NCBI GenBank assembly: GCA_963710615.1
Contig: CAVQBF010000008.1
Coordinates: 248,001-312,000, forward strand
DNA length: 64,000 bases
Direction of reading: 5' to 3'
Source: GCA-2746605 sp963710615
GTDB taxonomy: Bacteria; Bacteroidota; Ignavibacteria; Ignavibacteriales; Melioribacteraceae
Below, in pieces: positions 18,962 through 28,257 of the stretch. A program made the position numbers and the translations under genes. Under the pieces are notes generated by a model. The model did not search any database and was not told the DNA's origin. It saw nothing but the letters and a program-made list of their open reading frames with translations. Within the stretch, counting starts at the first letter, position 1. Each line of letters begins with the position of its first letter.

Positions 18962-20500
18962 ATGAAAACTCTTTATAGATCCCTAAAATTATTTATTGTA
19001 ATTGCCTTAATTAATTCAGCAGTTTTTGCTCAGCTAAAATTAACTGCCTATACAGATAAAGATGTTTACAATTACGGCGAAACAATTTATTTATATTGCA
19101 AAGTAACAAATACAGCCGATACTACATTTGAGTTTTTCGCGCCTACATATCAATCATGCCAAGCTGAATTTTCCTTTAATGATTTTAAATCGTGGGAATA
19201 TACTGGCTGTTTAGCCACTACTGAATTATTAACTTTCAAACCTCACGCTTCTAAAATTTACAGTTGGAAAATTGAGCCGCGAAGTTTGGCTTTACCTAAC
19301 AAAGAAGGTACGCAAACTATAATTGGCAAGTACTATTTTGATTTAGCAGACACTATTTACATTCAGGCTCCAAAATTTGTAGGTGGAGAAATTAGAGTTG
19401 CCTTTAATGGAAGTGATATCGATAGTATTAACTCAATAAGAAATCAATTAAATGCATATGTAATATTTGGTGATCATTTTGGAGAAGTAAAGGGTGAGGT
19501 TTGGCAGATTGAAGGTTTTGATATTGATTCATTAATTCAAATTTATTCAAATGATTCAATTTTTATTTATTTTGAAAAATCTGTTGGAATTGGATATGAG
19601 ACGATAGTTGATGAAAATCCACTTGATTATTATCCATTGCAAGTTGGAAATAAGTGGTATTATTCGGAAGTAGGTATCACTTACGATGTTGAACCGCGCC
19701 CCATTGATGAAACGTATAAAGTTGAAATTACGAAGGATACATTAATCAACGACAAAAACTTTTATTATGTTGAAGGTCATCCCCAAGACAAAAGATATTG
19801 GGTTAGAATTGATACTGTTGAAGGAAAAATTTATAAATCATATCATGCAGGACAAGAAGAACGTTTACTTTATGACCTTATGTACGAATGTGATGACTCC
19901 ACAATTACCGACGATGGAATAATTTTATCAATCGAAAATTCGGATACATTGCTCTGGAATAAATCTAGGATTATGAGGACTTATAATTATTTATCCCTGT
20001 ACACACAAAATATATTGTTTGTTCAAATGATTGGAATAGTTCATAAATTCAACAGTTTTGATTTTGGATATACTAATGTCTCGTTGAAAGGATGTGTTTT
20101 AAATGGAATAGTATATGGAGATACAACTCTAGTCGGTGTAAATGATAGATTGGAATATCAAATTCCGACACAATTATCACTTTCACAAAACTACCCTAAC
20201 CCGTTTAACCCAACAACTACAATAGAATATACTGTTCCCTCTTCTTCTGTCATGCTGAACTCGTTTCAGCATCTGAATGATTCAGAGATCCCGAACCAAG
20301 TTCGGGATGACAACTATAACGTTTCGTTAATTATATATGACATCCTCGGTCGCAAAGTGAAAATACTTGTTAACCACCAACAAAATCCGGGTAAATACTC
20401 GGTTCAATTCAATTCTGAAAATCTATCAAGTGGAATATATTATTATCAATTAAGGACTGGAAATTTATCTGAGACTAAAAAGATGATTCTACTCAGATAA
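18962..20500 (+). CDS. Secreted protein with BsuPI-like domain and T9SS sorting domain
   Basis: A 512-residue protein with a signal peptide (LFIVIALINSAVFAQ). Residues about 24-150 look like the BsuPI-type immunoglobulin fold (LTAYTDKDVYNYGETIYLYCKV). About 215-385 is a beta-rich region beginning DYYPLQVGNKWYY, common in secreted Ignavibacteria proteins but of unknown role. The sorting domain begins near 405 and contains a 65-bp repeat of a different type from copies A-C. It lies 48 bp after the DUF3160 gene, likely in the same transcript. No enzymatic motif was found. Confidence 0.82.
   Translation: MKTLYRSLKLFIVIALINSAVFAQLKLTAYTDKDVYNYGETIYLYCKVTNTADTTFEFFAPTYQSCQAEFSFNDFKSWEYTGCLATTELLTFKPHASKIYSWKIEPRSLALPNKEGTQTIIGKYYFDLADTIYIQAPKFVGGEIRVAFNGSDIDSINSIRNQLNAYVIFGDHFGEVKGEVWQIEGFDIDSLIQIYSNDSIFIYFEKSVGIGYETIVDENPLDYYPLQVGNKWYYSEVGITYDVEPRPIDETYKVEITKDTLINDKNFYYVEGHPQDKRYWVRIDTVEGKIYKSYHAGQEERLLYDLMYECDDSTITDDGIILSIENSDTLLWNKSRIMRTYNYLSLYTQNILFVQMIGIVHKFNSFDFGYTNVSLKGCVLNGIVYGDTTLVGVNDRLEYQIPTQLSLSQNYPNPFNPTTTIEYTVPSSSVMLNSFQHLNDSEIPNQVRDDNYNVSLIIYDILGRKVKILVNHQQNPGKYSVQFNSENLSSGIYYYQLRTGNLSETKKMILLR
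20248..20312 (+). repeat. Repeat element, copy D (second type)
   Basis: A 65-bp element with ends TGTCAT/ATGACA made of two hairpins: TGCTGAA/TTCAGCA at 20253-20259 and 20265-20271, and ATCCCGAAC/GTTCGGGAT at 20288-20296 and 20300-20308. The body differs from copies A-C, but it sits in the same loop of the sorting domain and keeps the frame (NSEI/DSEIPN..VRDDN family at protein level). Confidence 0.75.
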
Positions 20501-20517
20501 AATATTTAAATAAATCT

Positions 20518-20624
20518 ACTATGCATATTATTCGTTTAAACGAATATTATTCATAGTGACCAAAATACTAAAGTTTAATTTTAGCCTATTTTTGCACTTT
20601 TGTAATATGGTATGATCATTGTAA
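20518..20624 (+). promoter_or_regulatory. Shared 40-bp palindrome plus promoter-like block, copy 2
   Basis: The palindrome at 20518-20557 matches its own reverse complement at 18 of 20 positions per arm and has a perfect core ATTCGTTTAAACGAAT. After 36 bp comes GCACTTTT (20594-20601), then 6 bp and TGGTAT (20608-20613), exactly as in copy 1. It precedes the decayed secreted-protein gene at 20662. Confidence 0.5.
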
Positions 20625-23329
20625 TTCTAATAAAGTATTATCAATTTTTAAGAGGACTAAAATGAAAGTCAAACTTTTACCTTTTCTTACTCTTTTCCTA
20701 CTCATCTCAAATTTAATTTTTTCACAATCAATAACCTTCGATAAAGATTATCCAAGTTTGGGATTTGAAAGTGAAGGTTACATTGTAGAACAAACCTCAG
20801 ACGGAGGTTTCATAATCGGCGGAATTGCCGATGCAAAATTAATTATTGTTAAAACCGACAGTTTAGGGGAGCTAATTTTTTCGAAAGAATTTGAACGGAA
20901 CGAGGACCCGAAAGGTCTAAGAACATTTCCGGTTCATGTAACTAATGACGGCGGATTTATTGTAACTTCGGGAAAACCAAGTGCAAATGGAAGTGATCTC
21001 TTCCTTACCAAACTTAATTCTGACGGAAGTACCGTTTGGGAAAAAACTTTTCAAGATACTCATTTGTATTTGGCAGCGATGTTGTTGAAACCGATGATGG
21101 AGACTTTATAGCTATTGGATATGTAGAGCGGAATATTGTTTCATTAACTAAAACAGATTCGGATGGAAACTTATTATGGTTGAAAACTCTAGAATTTAAT
21201 CCGGTAACAACAATTGCTCAAAGGACCAATGCTGACAAAGCTTACAGATGGCAATTTCCTTTTAGCAAATGACCGGGTGCTTCAAAAATTTAATGCTGAC
21301 GGCGATAGTCTTTGGCAAATTAATTCCGGTTTTAAGATTTCAACAATCAAACAAACAAGATTAGATAGAGTAATTTCTGCAGGATATAGAAAATTTGCAG
21401 TAATCAACTTAGATGGAGTAATTGAATTTGAACAAAGTTTAAGTTTTACAGTAAATGCTGGCGACAACACTATGGATAATGGTTATATTTTCCTGGCTAA
21501 CGGAAATACAATAACAAAAACAGATTCGCTTGGTGAGATAGAATGGGAGAAGGATATAATTGGTACCGGAAATTATATCATTTCAACTTCTGATGGCGGT
21601 TATGCTGCAACCGGAGAATATACTTGAAATAATTTAAGATTGTTAAAAACAGACAACTCCGGTGAGTTTGAAACTATATACATCGTTAAACCCGGAGAAT
21701 ATAAATCACTCGCAATTTTTCAAGAGCACATAATAGAATGGTACAGCAACGGAGTTGAAAATGTTGATATTGATTACTCAATTGATAACGGAGCAAATTG
21801 GCTGGAAGTAGTTTCAAATTATCCCGCAGATTCAAGTAAATATAGCTGGTTTGTCCCAAACACTCCTTCAGAGAACTGTAATTTAAGAATTACGGCTTCT
21901 AATAATTCTGATGTATTCCACATGCTGGATACTGTTTTCACAATTATGCAAATTCAGAACTACTGATTACATTGCCGTAAATGAATGTAAAATGTGGATT
22001 GGCAATAATGGTATGAGTTCACATGAACCAATTACAGATGATTCCGGATTTTTCTGGCCCGGAGGTGAAAATGCAGAAATTTCTTCTATTTTTGCTGACG
22101 GTCTTGTTTGGGGCTGTAAAGTTGATGGCGATATTAGTGTTAACGGAAATACTTACCGTTACGGACTGCAGCCGGGACAAATATTAGAAAATGGTCAGCC
22201 GGATAATCCAAAGCAGAGTAAGTATAAAATATTTAAGATAAACAAAAATTGGGAATCACTTGCCCGAGGGACCAACGAGAGATCGATTAGAGTATGATTA
22301 TAACAATTGGCCCGGAGAATTGGGCGCTCCTTACAACGATGTTAACGGTGACGGCGTTTTTACAAAGGGAACCGACACTCCTAAATTTGTAGGAGATGAA
22401 GTTTTATTCTATGTAGCTAATGATGCCGATACAACAACTAGCAGATTTCCTTACGGTTCGGATCCGATTGGTCTGGAATTTCAGACAACGGTCTGGGGTT
22501 TTGATACTGAAGATTTCTTAAAAGATGTGGTATTTAAAAAATACAGAATGATAAATAAATCGGGCAACCAGCTTGATGATTTTTACTTTGCATATTGGAT
22601 GGATGATGATCTTGGTTTTGCAGGTGATGATTTTGTTGGATGTGATTCACTTTTGAGCTTGGCATATACATACAATGCTGATAATAATGACTACTCCTCT
22701 AATTCCAATAATTATGGAAAAAATCCCCCTGCTGTTGGTCATTTATTACTTAAAGGTCCAAAAACAATAGAAGGCAATTTTAACAATGAGCAGCATGAAG
22801 ATAAATGGATTCCGGATGGCTATAATTTACCTTTGACATGCATTTATGCCTTATTTATTGTACAATGGAATCCCCATATGTTGACCCATCATTAGCCGAC
22901 GGCAAATATGAATTTTACAATAATATGCAAGGTTTGCTTTGGGATGGTGAGCCGATGATTCACCCTGTTACAAATGATACAGTAAAAATAATTTTAGCCG
23001 GCGATCCTTTTGAAAAAACAGGATGGTACGAAGGCGAAGGTTGGCCAAATGGATACCAAATCAGGTGATAGAAGAAGTTTACTGACAGCGGACCAATAAC
23101 AGTGGCTCCAGGTGATACTCAAGAAGTTGTTATTGCAATTTTTATGGCAAGAGGCAGCAGCAATGTTCAAAGTGTTGCAGAACTTAAAAAAACGGCAGAA
23201 TCAATTCACGAATTCTGGGGAAATGAAATTTTAGTTGATGTTGAGAGAAGAGAACAATCTAACTCCAACACAATTTTCACTTTCACAGAACTACCCAAAT
23301 CCGTTTAACCCAACTACAACTATAAAATA

Positions 23330-23357
23330 TTCACTGCCTGCTCGTTAGGCATGTGAA
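23330..23357 (+). repeat. Palindrome related to the 21-bp inserts
   Basis: TTCACTGCCT at 23330-23339 pairs with AGGCATGTGAA at 23347-23357 with one bulged base. The TGCCT...AGGCA core matches the 21-bp inserts at 14127 and 15941. It lies just before repeat copy C in the pseudogene and introduces a TAG in the sorting-domain frame. Confidence 0.5.
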
Positions 23358-23370
23358 TCCCCCAGAGTAC

Positions 23371-23443
23371 TGTCATTGCGAGCAGAATCTCAAAGAATTT
23401 TCGTCGCAGAATCCTCGAACAAACGGAGCTCCTCGAAATGACA
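23371..23443 (+). repeat. Repeat element, copy C
   Basis: A 73-bp copy of the A/B type (TGTCATTGCGAGCAGAATCT, TTTTCGTCGCAGA, GGAGCTCCTC, ATGACA), located in the sorting-domain loop of the pseudogene. It is 7 bp shorter than copy A, which contributes to the frame change there. Confidence 0.7.
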
Positions 23444-23648
23444 ATGTTAGTGTGGAGCTAGCAGTCTACGACATCCTCGGTCGTAAAGTAAAAACACTGG
23501 TCAACCAAAAACAAGCACCGGGCAATTATGAAGTTGAATTTAATGCAAGCAAGTTGGCTAGCGGAATATATTTCTACCAATTGAAAACTTCTGATTTTGT
23601 TCAAGTAAAAAAAATGATATATTTAAAATAAATTTTGAGGCAAGCAAA

Positions 23649-24061
23649 ATGACAAAACAATATTTCTTTTTAATCGTTCTTCTTTTACTTGCAGTTCAAT
23701 TTAATGCATGCAGAGAAGATATTATTGCACCAGCCGAAGACAATTCCACCAGTAATAATGATTCAGGAATTCTTAAAGAAATAATTAAACCGGCAGAAGG
23801 TGATGTCTGGGAGTCAGGGAATAACTTATTATATTCAGTGGAATTCATCGAATAAGAATGAGCGAGGTCAAAATTGAGCTTGTAAGGAAATTCAATTATA
23901 TCTTAACTATTTCATCATCAACAAAGAATGACGGTGAGCATTTGTGGACGGTGCCTCATGATTTGCCATATCAGCATCATTATAGAATTAGGTTAATTCC
24001 AATTGGGGCAAATACAGACCCAATTCATAGCGTAGAATTTGATATAAGGGAAAAATTATAA
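23649..24061 (+). pseudogene. Frameshifted Kre9-like lipoprotein gene
   Basis: The first part (to 23855) encodes a lipoprotein signal, FFLIVLLLLAVQFNAC, and the start of a Kre9/KNH-like beta domain (IIKPAEGDVWESGNN). The middle, IQWNSSNKNER, is in another frame (about 23831-23866), and the rest from about 23870 (VKIELVRKFNYIL, NDGEHLWTVPHDLP) is in a third frame. Two compensating shifts close together point to one original protein of about 135 residues. The same fold occurs inside the pseudogene just upstream. Either it is decayed or the assembly has local errors. Confidence 0.7.
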
Positions 24062-24194
24062 TTCTTTTTTCTACTTTTTATAAAACATATAATTAACAAC
24101 TTTTATACTATCACAAAAGATTAGTTAAAAATACATTCAAAAATAATTTTTATTATTTTTCCCCTTCAACATAAATTCAATTATCAAAATCAAT

Positions 24195-26486
24195 ATGAAG
24201 AAATTACAATTTTTATTAATTCTCCTCTTTTTTGCAGTATTTCTTAAATCAACAAATTTGCCGGCTGTAAAGTATTATAACAGCATTGATTCAAATGAAT
24301 CGATTCTTGCTCAAGATTCACTAGCCCAATTGAATATTCCTCCAAGAAATCCGTTTGCTATTTCCGGCTCTGAATTTATGGAGAAAGTTGAGAATATGTC
24401 CTTTTCAGATAGAGAAGAAGAAATATTTAAAGAAATCTCTACAGGTAATATTCCAAATTTTTTAAGGAACTTAGTTACAATTGAATCTACTTTTAATGAT
24501 GCAAACGGAACACCTCATTCTGTAAAATACCAAGTTATGCCAGATTACTTAGCAATCGGTTCGGATGAGGATTATTGCAGAATACCAATGGGGCCAATTA
24601 CGGCTCAAAAACTAGCTGATTTATTCGGTGCCGTAATGCCGACAAGAAAACTTGTTGATGATATTTACGTAAATGCAGAGATAAAACTTGAACCGGTAAC
24701 TTACGCTCCTGTAGGAAATCAAAATGAATTGGTTGCAAAATTTGTTCAGCACAATTCCGATATTGAGCAGCAAAGAATTAATGCAAATGGAGTTCTGGGT
24801 CAGTTAGTAGGCGGAATAAAGAAAGATGTTGTCCTCAGTAACAAAATCACTGATCCAAATAGACCTAACCATGTTGTGATTTATGGATGGCACTGGCTTA
24901 CCGGTGATCCAATTCAGCCTTTAACAAATATTCACTTTGATTACTATGTTGATTACAGCCATGGAATACGATTATTAAATGCTCAGATTCTCATTGATGG
25001 TGAAGTCAAAATTATTACAGAAATATTAAAGACTCAAATCCTTTACAAAATTCTAAGTGATGAGTTTGGAATAATGACACAACCGACATACTTAACTGTT
25101 GAAGATTTAGTCCCGGAAGCTCCAAAATCTTTTGGGGTAATAAGTGAAGATGAAAATAGTCTGAAAATTATAATTAAAAAAAAAGATGATGTTGAAAATT
25201 TCTTGATATATCTTAGCTTGGATGGATTAACTTTTGAGCAATTCTTAACCTCCGATTCAAACATTATTAAATTAAGCGGTCTTGAAGCAAACACTCAGTA
25301 TTTTATTAAAGTTGCAGCAGAAAATTCATTTGGAACTTCTAGAGAATCTGAGGTTTTATCTGCGGTCACTGCGGATTCTAGTGAACCAAAAATATTAATA
25401 GTAAATGGATTTGACAGAACTTCTGATGGCAACACATTTAATTTTATCAGGCAGCACGCAGAATCGATATGGTTTAACTTATATTTTTATGAATCGTCAA
25501 CCAACGATGCGATTTTAGACGGCTTAATTGATTTACAGAATTATACTTTCGTTGATTACATTCTTGGAGACGAAAGTACCGCTGATGAAACTTTCAGTAC
25601 ATTGGAACAAAATCTAATAATTTCTTACCTACGAAACGGAGGAAAACTATTTGTCTCCGGAAGTGAAATTGCCTGGGATTTGGATTACAAAGGTTCAAGT
25701 ACAGATAAAAATTTTATTTGGAATTATCTTAAAATGAGATATGTTGCTGATGCACCAAATAACTCATCACAAACATATTATCAAGCATCTGTTGTGCCCA
25801 ACACAATTTTTGATGGAATTTCTCCCTTTTTTTTTGATAATGGTTCAAATGGTACAATAAATGTAAAATGGCCCGATGTTATTAAGGGAATTAGTGGTGG
25901 ACAATCATTTCTTCAGTATGTGGGTTTTGATACAAGTTATGGAGCAGCAGGAGTTTTTTACGAAGGGACATTCCCGGGTGGAAACAATGATGGAAAAATT
26001 GTTGCTATGGGATTTCCTTTTGAAACAATTTATCCGGCCGAAGTACGGAACACAGTTATGGGAAAGTTATTAGATTTTTTTTATGATGTAACGGATATAG
26101 AACAAACTGTTTCGGAGAATTTACCCTCGGATTTTTTATTATTTCAAAATTATCCCAATCCATTTAACCCAACAACAACTATTAAATACTCTATCCCCTC
26201 AAATAATGCCATCTCGAATCCTCTTCCGGGTGAGAGATCTCTAAACTCTGAGATCCCTAATCACACTTCTAAAAGCTCAGTGACCGTTCGGGATGACAAC
26301 ATGAATGTTAATCTAACTATTTTTGACGTTCTCGGCCGTGAAGTAGAGACTCTAGTCAACCAGCCTCAAAATCCAGGAATATACCAGGTAACTTTTAATG
26401 CATCTGCCCTCTCTAACGGAGTTTATTATTACCGTTTATCTTCCGGAGAATTTAATAAGACAATGAAGATGATGGTGATGAAATAA
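24195..26486 (+). CDS. Secreted FnIII and amidotransferase-like protein with T9SS sorting domain
   Basis: A 763-residue protein with a signal peptide (FLLILLFFAVFLKSTN). Residues about 75-300 are a conserved region I cannot name (NFLRNLVTIESTFND, HVVIYGWHWLTGDPI). About 305-395 is a fibronectin type III domain (FLIYLSLDG, YFIKVAAENSFG). About 398-620 is a flavodoxin/amidotransferase-like fold often annotated as xanthan lyase (ILIVNGFDRTSDG, DYILGDESTADETFS, GGKLFVSGSEIAWDLD). The sorting domain begins near 648 and contains repeat copy E. The FnIII-amidotransferase half matches the frameshifted gene at 53644-55956, so they are partial paralogues. Confidence 0.85.
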   Translation: MKKLQFLLILLFFAVFLKSTNLPAVKYYNSIDSNESILAQDSLAQLNIPPRNPFAISGSEFMEKVENMSFSDREEEIFKEISTGNIPNFLRNLVTIESTFNDANGTPHSVKYQVMPDYLAIGSDEDYCRIPMGPITAQKLADLFGAVMPTRKLVDDIYVNAEIKLEPVTYAPVGNQNELVAKFVQHNSDIEQQRINANGVLGQLVGGIKKDVVLSNKITDPNRPNHVVIYGWHWLTGDPIQPLTNIHFDYYVDYSHGIRLLNAQILIDGEVKIITEILKTQILYKILSDEFGIMTQPTYLTVEDLVPEAPKSFGVISEDENSLKIIIKKKDDVENFLIYLSLDGLTFEQFLTSDSNIIKLSGLEANTQYFIKVAAENSFGTSRESEVLSAVTADSSEPKILIVNGFDRTSDGNTFNFIRQHAESIWFNLYFYESSTNDAILDGLIDLQNYTFVDYILGDESTADETFSTLEQNLIISYLRNGGKLFVSGSEIAWDLDYKGSSTDKNFIWNYLKMRYVADAPNNSSQTYYQASVVPNTIFDGISPFFFDNGSNGTINVKWPDVIKGISGGQSFLQYVGFDTSYGAAGVFYEGTFPGGNNDGKIVAMGFPFETIYPAEVRNTVMGKLLDFFYDVTDIEQTVSENLPSDFLLFQNYPNPFNPTTTIKYSIPSNNAISNPLPGERSLNSEIPNHTSKSSVTVRDDNMNVNLTIFDVLGREVETLVNQPQNPGIYQVTFNASALSNGVYYYRLSSGEFNKTMKMMVMK
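26207..26298 (+). repeat. Repeat element, copy E (second type)
   Basis: A 92-bp element with ends TGCCAT/ATGACA, beginning CATCTCGAATCCTCTTCCGG and ending CCGTTCGGGATGACA like copy D. It is in the same sorting-domain loop, in frame, and encodes NSEIPN...VRDDN. Its body is related to copy D only at the right end. Confidence 0.7.
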
Positions 26487-26639
26487 AATTCTGAATTATT
26501 TTCCCCTAAATACTGGGACTTTACGTTCGATAATCCTTATATAAATTGGAATTCTGTAGCGGCAGATTTATTTTGATTCTGTTTAATATATTAATAAATT
26601 TGTCGATAGTAAAAAGGGACAAAAAAAATTGGGATAAAA

Positions 26640-27044
26640 ATGAGCGAAGAAGTACAAAAACCCAGATTATTAATTGTTGAAGATGATTACGAAAATCAAA
26701 AATTTCTACAAATATTCTTGAAAAGAAAATTTGATTTAGCTTTATGTGACTCATCTGACACTTTTTATGAAAAATTAAATGAATCTAAGTTTGATATTAT
26801 TTTAATGGATATTTCACTTAGAGGCAAAAAAGATGGTTTGCAGCTGACTCAAGAAATTAGAGCGATGGAAGAATATAAAAATCTTCCGGTAGTTGGTCTA
26901 TCTGCACATGCCTTTCAAAGAGATAAAGATAATGCATATAATGCTGGTGTTGATATTTTCTTGACTAAACCGGTTCAGAACGATGTGTTAATGGATACAT
27001 TGCTTAGAACATTAGAAAAAAAATCGGGTATTACTGCAGAGTAG
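26640..27044 (+). CDS. Single-domain receiver protein
   Basis: A 134-residue stand-alone receiver with acidic residues E14-D15-D16, phospho-acceptor D57 in FDIILMDISLRGKKDG, and the conserved lysine K110 in FLTKP. The GKKDGLQL form resembles receivers used with hybrid kinases rather than CheY proper. There is no adjacent kinase, so its phosphodonor is elsewhere. A terminator-like hairpin follows at 27076-27116. Confidence 0.9.
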   Translation: MSEEVQKPRLLIVEDDYENQKFLQIFLKRKFDLALCDSSDTFYEKLNESKFDIILMDISLRGKKDGLQLTQEIRAMEEYKNLPVVGLSAHAFQRDKDNAYNAGVDIFLTKPVQNDVLMDTLLRTLEKKSGITAE

Positions 27045-27075
27045 GTTAATTTTAAGTCTTGTAATTTTTAATTTT

Positions 27076-27116
27076 CCCCGTTAGTTTTATTTTCTATAAA
27101 ATTTCGGGGATTTTTT
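27076..27116 (+). terminator. Terminator-like hairpin overlapping the next ribosome site
   Basis: CCCCG (27076-27080) pairs with CGGGG (27105-27109), with an inner TTTTAT/ATAAAA helix, and is followed by six T residues (27111-27116) directly before the ATG at 27117. GGGGA in the descending arm is also the only ribosome-binding candidate for that gene. Confidence 0.55.
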
Positions 27117-28028
27117 ATGTCTGCTAAAAATATATATTCTTCAATTCATTCTTTTATAAAGTTTACTATAGTCTTCAGTTTCTTAGGGCAATCATTCTTA
27201 AATGATCATCAGCTTAATGCACAGAGCAGCGATTTTGGTTTTGGAAATTGGTATTCCGGAAGTAAAAATTTCATAGAAGTAACTTATGGAATTGGAGATC
27301 TTAACCATAAAGATTTTAAGGCGAAATTTAATAGTTTATCGATGAGTGAAATTAAACTTGGACGAAGGTTTTCTAAACCTGCTGCCGGATTTAAAATAAT
27401 CGAATTTAATGATAACTATTTATTCTCATCTTATATTAATCATTTTGAGGATGGCAACAACTCCGACAATTTAAAAATTGATTTTGATATTTGGCGTTTT
27501 GGTTTCGGTTATAAAAAAGGGTATGGATATAACCTCAATGGATTTGCAATACTTCCTTATTATCATTCCGGATTAGTTTGGAACAGATCAAAATTTACAC
27601 ATCCCAGCGAATTTATAAGGGAATTTGTACCTACTGATTATTCAAATGATTTAAATGTACTTTCAAAGTATAATGATGTTATAAAATTCGGGACTAATAA
27701 TATTGCCGGGATTGATTTTAAACTGAGTAATTTAATTGGAATTGGAGCTTCTTATGAAACTTCTGTACTGTTTCCCTATCATAAATTTTGGAAACAAACA
27801 GGTAGTTTTTTTATCGAAACATTAGCTCAAACTGGGTTAGATTTTTTAACTGAGGGTGTAATAATCAAAGAAATTCCCGGTGCAGCTCCAATTTTATACT
27901 TTGTCCTTAAAAATGGATTATCATATTATTTTTACACTCTAAAACAAGATAAAATGAATTGGCCTTTCTCAACAACAAAGCCAATTACTTTGGAAGCAAT
28001 TAAGTTTAGTTTGAAGGTTACTTTTTAG
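27117..28028 (+). CDS. Secreted or outer-membrane hypothetical protein
   Basis: A 303-residue protein with an N-terminal signal (about 15-35, ending near LNAQ). The remainder alternates short aromatic and glycine-rich beta strands (WRFGFGYKKGYGYNLNGF, FAILPYYHSGLVW), suggesting a beta-rich envelope protein, perhaps a small barrel; I do not recognise a family. The start codon directly follows a terminator-like hairpin whose arm contains the ribosome site, so expression may depend on that structure. There is no sorting domain. Confidence 0.6.
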   Translation: MSAKNIYSSIHSFIKFTIVFSFLGQSFLNDHQLNAQSSDFGFGNWYSGSKNFIEVTYGIGDLNHKDFKAKFNSLSMSEIKLGRRFSKPAAGFKIIEFNDNYLFSSYINHFEDGNNSDNLKIDFDIWRFGFGYKKGYGYNLNGFAILPYYHSGLVWNRSKFTHPSEFIREFVPTDYSNDLNVLSKYNDVIKFGTNNIAGIDFKLSNLIGIGASYETSVLFPYHKFWKQTGSFFIETLAQTGLDFLTEGVIIKEIPGAAPILYFVLKNGLSYYFYTLKQDKMNWPFSTTKPITLEAIKFSLKVTF

Positions 28029-28101
28029 ATTTCAAAACTAAAAAAAATTAGAAAGATTAGATTTTTGCCTTTGAAAACTTATGTGCTAATGACGTGATAA
28101 A

Positions 28102-28227
28102 CTATTTAATTAGCAATCCGCTATTTTTCTTATCATTCGCTTTATTTTTTTTATCTTGCCTTTTCTCTTTAAGACTTTTTGCTGCTGTTTTTTTTGAACC
28201 TTTTTTTGTGTTTTGTCCTTTTGCCAT
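28102..28227 (-). CDS. Small lysine-rich protein
   Basis: A 41-residue ORF, MAKGQNTKKGSKKTAAK..., ending NSGLLIK. AAGGAG lies 7 bp before the ATG, which makes translation believable despite the size. About a third of residues are lysine. The MAKGQNTKK opening resembles small basic proteins common in Bacteroidota whose role is unknown; nucleic-acid binding is a guess from charge. It follows the gene at 28258-28635 on the same strand by 30 bp, so the two may form an operon. Confidence 0.65.
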   Translation of the reverse strand: MAKGQNTKKGSKKTAAKSLKEKRQDKKNKANDKKNSGLLIK

Positions 28228-28257
28228 TTCTGACTCCTTTTTCTTTACTTAAAAATT

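Larger units (their letters stand above)
20662..23631 (+). pseudogene. Decayed secreted T9SS protein gene
   Basis: The pieces line up as one former protein of about 980 residues. They are a signal peptide (LPFLTLFLLISNLIFSQ), repeated strands of the DGGFIIGG / DSLGELIF type (propeller-like), a Kre9-like beta domain (IIEWYSNGVENVDIDYSIDNG), a large domain ending GDTQEVVIAIFMARGSSN, and a sorting domain. The frame changes near 21055, 21225, 21960, 22262, 22845, 23065, 23090, 23300 and around the repeat at 23371. A TGA at 21625 interrupts EYT-NNLRLLKTD. With about nine shifts it cannot yield the full product. Its start, with GAGG before the ATG, and its promoter-like block still look intact. Confidence 0.85.
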
